NCBI RefSeq assembly: GCF_935825525.1
Contig: NZ_CAKXZT010000145.1
Location: 778 to 64,777 of the forward strand
Direction: 5' to 3'
Origin: Mesorhizobium escarrei
GTDB taxonomy: Bacteria; Pseudomonadota; Alphaproteobacteria; Rhizobiales; Rhizobiaceae
Length of the DNA stretch: 64,000 nucleotides
Part shown: piece by piece, positions 59,327 to 64,000 of the stretch
Numbering within the stretch: the stretch's first letter is position 1
How the letters are laid out: each line of letters opens with the position of its first letter
Notes under the pieces: generated by a model
Databases searched by the model: none
Seen by the model: only the letters and a program-made list of their open reading frames with translations
Told to the model about the DNA's origin: nothing
Program-made: the position numbers and the translations under genes

Positions 59327-61000
59327 ATGACCATGACGTCTCTGACGCTCAACAAGATCACCTCGCAACGCGGAATCTCCGTCGGCGAGGCAACCAAGAA
59401 GATCGCCGATCTCGGCTGGAATCCTTCCTACGTTCAGGAAGCGATGACGTTTCCGACGGACTACAAGATCAACAAGACGCCGCGCGACCCGATGAAACAG
59501 GTCCTGCGGTCCTACTTCCCGATGCAGGAAGAGAAGGACAACCGGGTCTACGGCGCGCTGGATGCGGCGCTGCGCGGCGACATGTTCCGCAATGTGGAAC
59601 CGCGCTGGGTCGAGTGGATGAAGCTCTTCCTGGCCATCATTCCGTTCCCGGAAATTTCCGCCGCCCGCTCGATGGCGATGGTCGCCCGCATCGCGCCCGG
59701 CGAGGAACTCCGGACCGGCTTCACCATGCAGATGATCGACGAGTTCCGTCATTCGACGATCCAGATGAATCTGAAGAAATGGTACATGGAGAATTACATC
59801 GATCCGGCTGGCTTCGACATCACCGAGGAAGCCTTCGGCAAATGCTACGCTACGACCATCGGCCGGCAGTTCGCGGAAGGCTTCATCACCGGCGACACCA
59901 TGACTGCCGCCTGCATGTATTTGACCGTGGTCGCCGAAACCGCCTTTACCAACACGCTGTTTGTCGCCATGCCTTCGGAAGCCGCCCGCAACGGCGACTA
60001 TGCGCTGCCGACCGTCTTCCTGTCGGTGCAGTCCGACGAGAGCCGGCATATCGGCAATGGCCACTCACTGCTGATGGCGGCTCTCAAGGAGCCGGAAAAT
60101 CATCTGCTGCTCGAGCGCGACCTGCGCTATGCCTTCTGGCAGAACCACGCGATCGTCGATGCGGCGATCGGCACCTTCATCGAATACGGCACCACCAACC
60201 GCGACAAGAACAAGGAGTCTTACGCGGAAATGTGGCACCGCTGGATCTATGAAGACTACTACCGCACCTACATGCTGCCGCTCGAGAAATACGGCATCAA
60301 GGTCCATCACGACGACGTCCAGGCGGCCTGGGAACGCATCACCAAGAAGAATTACGTCCACAAGGTCGGGCAGTTCTTCGCGGTCGGCTGGCCGGTCAAT
60401 TTCTGGCGCATCGAAGCCCAGACCGACAAGGACTTCGAGTGGTTCGAGCACAAGTATCCGGGCTGGTACGCCGAGTTCGGCGACTTCTGGAAATGGTACG
60501 CCAAGCTCAGCCACAAGGGCGAGAAGGTGCTGCTGTTCAACAGCGACGTCGGCTACGTCTACCCACACCGCTGCTGGTCCTGTCTCGTACCCTGCCTGAT
60601 CCGCGAGGATATGGTCGTCGGCGAGATCGACGGCCAACTGCACACCTTCGCCCACGAACTCGACAAGTGGACTGCCACCGTGGCCTTCGCCGACGAGTAT
60701 CAGGGCCGTCCGACCCCCGCCATGGGCCGCTTCAGCGGCAAGCGCGAGTGGGAGACGCTCTATGACGGCTGGGATCTGGCCGACGCCATCAAGGACCTGA
60801 ACTTCGTCCGCTCCGACGGCAAGACGCTCGTCCCGCAGCCGCATATGCGCTTCGACGACAAGGAGATGTGGACGCTGGACGACGTGCGCGGCAACACGCT
60901 CGGATCGCCGCTCAACGCGCTGCGTGCCATGTCGCCTGCGGACCGTGAGAAGCACCTGGCGGAATACCGGGCCGGCTTCACGATCAATCCCTGCAACTGA
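59327..61000 (+). CDS. mimA: Binuclear-iron monooxygenase hydroxylase, large (alpha) subunit
   Basis: This 557-residue subunit carries the di-iron centre that oxidises propane, acetone or phenol-type substrates with O2. Counting from 59327, the six ligands fall at E109, E139, H142, E204, E238 and H241: the spacing of E114, E144, H147, E209, E243 and H246 in soluble methane monooxygenase. FPEISAARSM, DEFRHSTIQMNL, VVAETAFTNTLFVAMP and SDESRHIGNGHSLL hold these residues. The sequence follows Mycobacterium MimA closely. GGTGGAGG lies 3 bases before the ATG at 59327; an ATG at 59333 is also possible. Function needs mimB, mimC and mimD, which follow. Confidence 0.93.
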   Translation: MTMTSLTLNKITSQRGISVGEATKKIADLGWNPSYVQEAMTFPTDYKINKTPRDPMKQVLRSYFPMQEEKDNRVYGALDAALRGDMFRNVEPRWVEWMKLFLAIIPFPEISAARSMAMVARIAPGEELRTGFTMQMIDEFRHSTIQMNLKKWYMENYIDPAGFDITEEAFGKCYATTIGRQFAEGFITGDTMTAACMYLTVVAETAFTNTLFVAMPSEAARNGDYALPTVFLSVQSDESRHIGNGHSLLMAALKEPENHLLLERDLRYAFWQNHAIVDAAIGTFIEYGTTNRDKNKESYAEMWHRWIYEDYYRTYMLPLEKYGIKVHHDDVQAAWERITKKNYVHKVGQFFAVGWPVNFWRIEAQTDKDFEWFEHKYPGWYAEFGDFWKWYAKLSHKGEKVLLFNSDVGYVYPHRCWSCLVPCLIREDMVVGEIDGQLHTFAHELDKWTATVAFADEYQGRPTPAMGRFSGKREWETLYDGWDLADAIKDLNFVRSDGKTLVPQPHMRFDDKEMWTLDDVRGNTLGSPLNALRAMSPADREKHLAEYRAGFTINPCN

Positions 61001-61007
61001 TCAGGCC

Positions 61008-61038
61008 AAAGGGGGCGGGTTCGTCCCGCCTTCTTTTT
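61008..61038 (+). terminator. Intrinsic terminator between mimA and mimB
   Basis: GGCGGG-TTCGT-CCCGCC followed by TTCTTTTT, with AAAGGG and TTCTTT extending the stem. This is a good rho-independent terminator placed 7 bp after the mimA stop and inside the operon, so only part of the transcripts would reach mimBCD. Confidence 0.75.
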
Positions 61039-61051
61039 ACTGGAGGTCCGT

Positions 61052-62113
61052 ATGTCGGAAACCCACACGGTCAGGCTCAGCCCAGTCGGCGTCGAATTCG
61101 ATGTCGAGCATGGCGAAACGGTACTCAACGCCGCTTTCCGCCAGGGCATCGCCCTGCCGCACGGCTGCAAGGAAGGGCAATGCTCGGCCTGCAAGAGCGT
61201 GTTGCTCGATGGCGAAGTCGACATGCTCAAATACTCGACCTTCGCGCTGAACGACATGGAGAAGGAGAGCGGGCACGTCCTTTTGTGCCGCTGCATCGCC
61301 TACTCCGATCTGGAAGTCGAGCTTCTCAACTATGACGAGGAGATTTTGGCGAAAGCGATCGCCGTGAAGACGTTCAAGGGCCGGATTGCTCTGATCGAGC
61401 ACCTGACCCATGACATTCGCGGCATCGAGATCGAACTCGGCTCGCCGATAAAGTTCTGGGCGGGGCAATATGTCGACATCACGGTTACCACGGAAAAAGG
61501 GGAGACGATTACGCGCTCGTTCTCCATGGCAAATACGCCGGACCAAACCCAAAAACTCTCCTTCATCATCAAAAAATACCCTGAGGGAAAGTTCTCCGGA
61601 GAACTCGATTCCGGAGGCATCAAGGCCGGAGCCGAAGTCATCGTCGTCGGACCCTACGGAACCTGTTTCCGACGCGACGAACGGCAAGGACCCCTGATCC
61701 TGGTCGGCGCCGGATCGGGCATGTCACCGATTTGGTCGATCCTTAACGACCATCTGAAGAGCGGTGAGAAACGTCCGGTCTATTTCTTCTACGGTGCCAG
61801 AACGCGCAACGACCTGTTCTATCTCGACAGGATCGCCGAGCTGATCGGCCAGCATTCGGATGTCACTTTCATTCCCGTGCTGTCGCACGCGACGGATGAC
61901 GCCGAATGGCAGGGCGAACGCGGTTTCGTACACCAAAGTGTCGACGCCAAGCTCAAGCAACTGGCGGTCGATGGGCAGGGCGATGTTCATGCCTGCGGCC
62001 CGCCACCGATGATCGATGCGCTTCAGCCGGTTCTGTTCATGAACGGGTTTGAGACGGAGCGGATCTTCTTCGACAAGTTCACCACATCGGCAGGTGTTAC
62101 GCCGGCCCACTGA
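61052..62113 (+). CDS. mimB: Monooxygenase reductase subunit (2Fe-2S, FAD, NADH)
   Basis: This 353-residue reductase has an N-terminal plant-type ferredoxin domain with cysteines 39, 44, 47 and 79 (CKEGQCSACKS...CRC). The FAD-binding domain carries RSFSMAN and the NAD domain GPYGTCFRR, ILVGAGSGMSPIWSIL and CGPPPMIDA. It passes electrons from NADH to the di-iron hydroxylase. TGGAGG lies 7 bases before the ATG. It follows the internal terminator. Confidence 0.93.
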   Translation: MSETHTVRLSPVGVEFDVEHGETVLNAAFRQGIALPHGCKEGQCSACKSVLLDGEVDMLKYSTFALNDMEKESGHVLLCRCIAYSDLEVELLNYDEEILAKAIAVKTFKGRIALIEHLTHDIRGIEIELGSPIKFWAGQYVDITVTTEKGETITRSFSMANTPDQTQKLSFIIKKYPEGKFSGELDSGGIKAGAEVIVVGPYGTCFRRDERQGPLILVGAGSGMSPIWSILNDHLKSGEKRPVYFFYGARTRNDLFYLDRIAELIGQHSDVTFIPVLSHATDDAEWQGERGFVHQSVDAKLKQLAVDGQGDVHACGPPPMIDALQPVLFMNGFETERIFFDKFTTSAGVTPAH

Positions 62114-62163
62114 GGGGGCGGCCACGCAACTGCAACCACAACTGCAGCAAGGGAGTGAAGACT

Positions 62164-63222
62164 ATGCCAGCTATCTCGAGTTCAGTCGGATCCGGAGCCG
62201 CCGGCGCGGCGATCTTTGCCGATTCCGACAGCCGGAAATACCGGTATTTCGACCCGAAGGGCCAGCGCGCCACACACTATGAGGACATGACAGTCGACGT
62301 GCAGCCTGACCCGGAGCGTTACCTGATCCAGGACTGGATCATCTCATTCGCCGACGGCAAGGGCGCCTATGTCAAGCAGAACACCGCCGCGCAGAGCTCC
62401 AACTGGCATGCCTTCCGCGCGCCCGACCAGGAATGGGAGCGCACGCACTACCAGCGCCAGTCGAAGATCGAGACGATGGTGCAGAGCGTCATCAACAATG
62501 CCCGCAAGTCGGGGGCGCCCAAGACCTTTGACATGGCCTGGGTCAAGATCCTGCAGACGCAGCTCGGCGCCTGGAAACATGCCGAATTCGGGCTCGGCAC
62601 CTCGCTAATGCAGGCGCAGCGCTACGGTTACACCCAGATGATCAACAACGCGACGCTGACCAACTCGTCCTACAAACTGCGGCTGGCGCAGGACATCACG
62701 CTCTATCTTGCCGAGATCGGAATGGACCTTCCCGGCTGGGACGACGAACTTGGCAAGAAGGCCTGGCTCGAGGACAACAACTGGCAAGGCACCCGCGAAG
62801 CGATCGAGACCATCATGGGCGCGGCCGACTATCTCGAGCAGTATTTCGCCATCAACATCGTCTTCGAACCGCTGGTAGGGGAAGCATTCCGCTCAGGCTT
62901 CCTGATGCAGATCGCCGCCGCCAACCATGATTTCATCACGCCTGCGGTGATTTCGGCAGCCGAGGCCGACTACGAGCGCAATCTCGCCAACACGATCGAC
63001 CTCATGCACATGCTCGCCAACGACGAGAAGCATGGCGCGGCGAACAAGAAGCTCTTCCAGGGCTGGGTCAAGAAGCACGGCGCGCTCGCCGACAAGGCAG
63101 CCACCGGCCTGCAGCCGATCTGGTCGATGCCGCATTCAAAGCCGGTCGCGTTCGCCGATGTCCGTGCCAAATCCGAGGAACGGATTGGCCAGATACTCGG
63201 CGAACTTGGCCTCAAGCGCTGA
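62164..63222 (+). CDS. mimC: Monooxygenase hydroxylase small (beta) subunit
   Basis: This 352-residue helical protein has the ferritin-like fold without the full ligand set, as in MimC/PrmC: SRKYRYFDPKGQRATHYEDMTVDVQPDPERYLIQDWIISFADG, WKHAEFGLGTSLMQAQRYGYTQMINNATL and AADYLEQYFAINIVFEPLVGEAFRSGFLMQIAAANHDFITP. It supports the alpha subunit in the hydroxylase. I chose the ATG at 62164 (GGGAG 6 bases upstream); a GTG at 62155 would add three residues. Confidence 0.92.
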   Translation: MPAISSSVGSGAAGAAIFADSDSRKYRYFDPKGQRATHYEDMTVDVQPDPERYLIQDWIISFADGKGAYVKQNTAAQSSNWHAFRAPDQEWERTHYQRQSKIETMVQSVINNARKSGAPKTFDMAWVKILQTQLGAWKHAEFGLGTSLMQAQRYGYTQMINNATLTNSSYKLRLAQDITLYLAEIGMDLPGWDDELGKKAWLEDNNWQGTREAIETIMGAADYLEQYFAINIVFEPLVGEAFRSGFLMQIAAANHDFITPAVISAAEADYERNLANTIDLMHMLANDEKHGAANKKLFQGWVKKHGALADKAATGLQPIWSMPHSKPVAFADVRAKSEERIGQILGELGLKR

Positions 63223-63239
63223 CACAGGGAGAAACTGTC

Positions 63240-63611
63240 ATGTCAACAGCAGCACGCGACGCATCGCAATCCAACATCTTCAGGGCGATGAAGGACATCA
63301 CCTTCGAACAGACGATTTCGCATCAGTGCGGCGTCACCATGAACGACTCGGTGGAAGCCAGGGCCATCGCCGAATTCATGGGCCTGAAGCCGAACGTGAT
63401 CGTAACCTACCAACCGGCGATGATCCGCATCGATGGCACCGGCAAGCTGATCTTCAAGATGGACGAGATCAGCGAATATCTCGGCCGCGAGATGACGGCG
63501 GAAACCTTCGAGGTCAACAGCTCCACCCACTACGGGCGGATGGTGCGCATCGACGACAACACCGTGATCCTGTTCGGCAACATGGACGAGATGTTCGAAT
63601 ACATCGAATAG
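63240..63611 (+). CDS. mimD: Monooxygenase coupling/effector protein
   Basis: This 123-residue MmoB/DmpM-family regulatory protein (NDSVEARAIAEFMGLKPNVIVTYQPAMIRIDGTGKLIFKMDEISEYLGREMTAETFEVNSSTHYGRM...) binds the hydroxylase and controls substrate and oxygen access. It has no cofactor. It is 17 bp after mimC and 73 bp before the amidohydrolase. Confidence 0.92.
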   Translation: MSTAARDASQSNIFRAMKDITFEQTISHQCGVTMNDSVEARAIAEFMGLKPNVIVTYQPAMIRIDGTGKLIFKMDEISEYLGREMTAETFEVNSSTHYGRMVRIDDNTVILFGNMDEMFEYIE

Positions 63612-63627
63612 GCGCCCAAGAAAATCA

Positions 63628-63653
63628 GGCGCGCCGCCTGGCTACGGCGCGCC
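63628..63653. repeat. Perfect hairpin GGCGCGCCG-N8-CGGCGCGCC
   Basis: This 9-bp GC-only stem with an 8-base loop lies between mimD and the amidohydrolase. It has no T-run, so it is more likely an RNA-stabilising or processing hairpin than a terminator. Confidence 0.5.
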
Positions 63654-63684
63654 GAACGATCAACGCCATTTTGTGGAGGTAGGA

Positions 63685-64000
63685 ATGTTTAGGACACCGG
63701 AAGGCAAGGATATTTTCGTGGTCGATGGCCACACCCATTTCTGGGACGGCAGCCCGGAAAACCAGAAGAATATTCACGGCAAGCAGTTCATCGACTGCTT
63801 CTACGCCTATCATACCGGGCTCAGCCCCAAGGAACAGCTGTGGGAGAAGAGCAAGTTCGAGAAGTACTCGGCCGAGAATCTCTACAACGACCTGTTCATC
63901 GACGGGCCGGATGACATCGCGATTTTCCAGACCACGTCACTAAGCGATTTCTACAAGACCGGCTTCGGCTGCATCAAGCGCACCTCGGAGATCGCCAAGA
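63685..64000 (+). CDS. Amidohydrolase-family protein, cut by window edge
   Basis: The first 105 codons (MFRTPEGKDIFVVDGHTHFWDGS..., FIDCFYAYHTGLSPKEQLWEKSKFEKYSAENLYNDLFIDGPDDIAIFQTT) show an amidohydrolase start with metal-binding HTHFWD. GGAGG precedes the ATG. Homologues follow mim/prm operons in other bacteria; the exact reaction is unsettled. The gene continues past the window, where a GroEL-like gene and a sigma-54 activator would be expected. Confidence 0.85.
   Translation, partial: MFRTPEGKDIFVVDGHTHFWDGSPENQKNIHGKQFIDCFYAYHTGLSPKEQLWEKSKFEKYSAENLYNDLFIDGPDDIAIFQTTSLSDFYKTGFGCIKRTSEIAK

Overview
The window is GC-rich alphaproteobacterial DNA, most like Mesorhizobium or a near relative. 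I judge this from codon bias, the rhizobial-type intergenic palindromes at 56.1-56.2 kb, the fused permease/ATPase amino-acid transporter, and a candidate RirA-type iron box. No rRNA or tRNA gene was recognised. It reads as accessory DNA: several self-contained metabolic cassettes separated by five toxin-antitoxin (TA) modules.

Region 1 (0.2-17.1 kb) is a siderophore locus. It holds an ABC exporter, a DUF2218 protein, a FecBCCD-type uptake system, a TonB-dependent receptor, and a five-gene operon encoding all six activities of petrobactin-type synthesis (asbA, asbB, asbC, a fused asbD-asbE, asbF). Two TA pairs with intact antitoxins and broken toxins separate receptor from biosynthesis. A second iron-chelate ABC system (41.5-44.5 kb), with a methyltransferase divergent to it, lies behind a TGA-N9-TCA box.

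Region 2 (17.3-24.3 kb) looks like an Amadori-compound (fructosyl-amino acid) catabolic cassette: FAD oxidoreductase, FrlB-like deglycase, FrlD-like kinase, amino-acid-type ABC importer and a LacI regulator. Two matching LacI-type operators lie in front of the two transcription units.

Region 3 (24.7-36.2 kb) is a sugar or polyol operon: Rbs-type ABC importer, SorC-family regulator, aldo/keto reductase, GlpD/EryB-like dehydrogenase, class I aldolase, LyxK-like FGGY kinase and GMC oxidoreductase. The substrate is unknown.

Region 4 (36.4-47 kb) carries an Xre/RES pair, a luciferase-like monooxygenase, hipBA behind four operators spaced exactly 27 bp apart, the second iron uptake system, a lipoprotein, a lipid kinase and vapBC.

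Region 5 (47-58.8 kb) has a branched-chain-amino-acid-type ABC operon preceded by a coupled 27-codon leader ORF, small stress-type proteins, a glycosyltransferase with a glycogen-debranching-type glycosidase, two palindromic repeats, and a four-gene minus-strand operon of unknown function.

Region 6 (58.8-64 kb) is a binuclear-iron (propane/phenol-type) monooxygenase operon mimABCD followed by an amidohydrolase cut by the window edge. It has a textbook sigma-54 promoter, an upstream inverted repeat fitting an activator site, and an intrinsic terminator between mimA and mimB.
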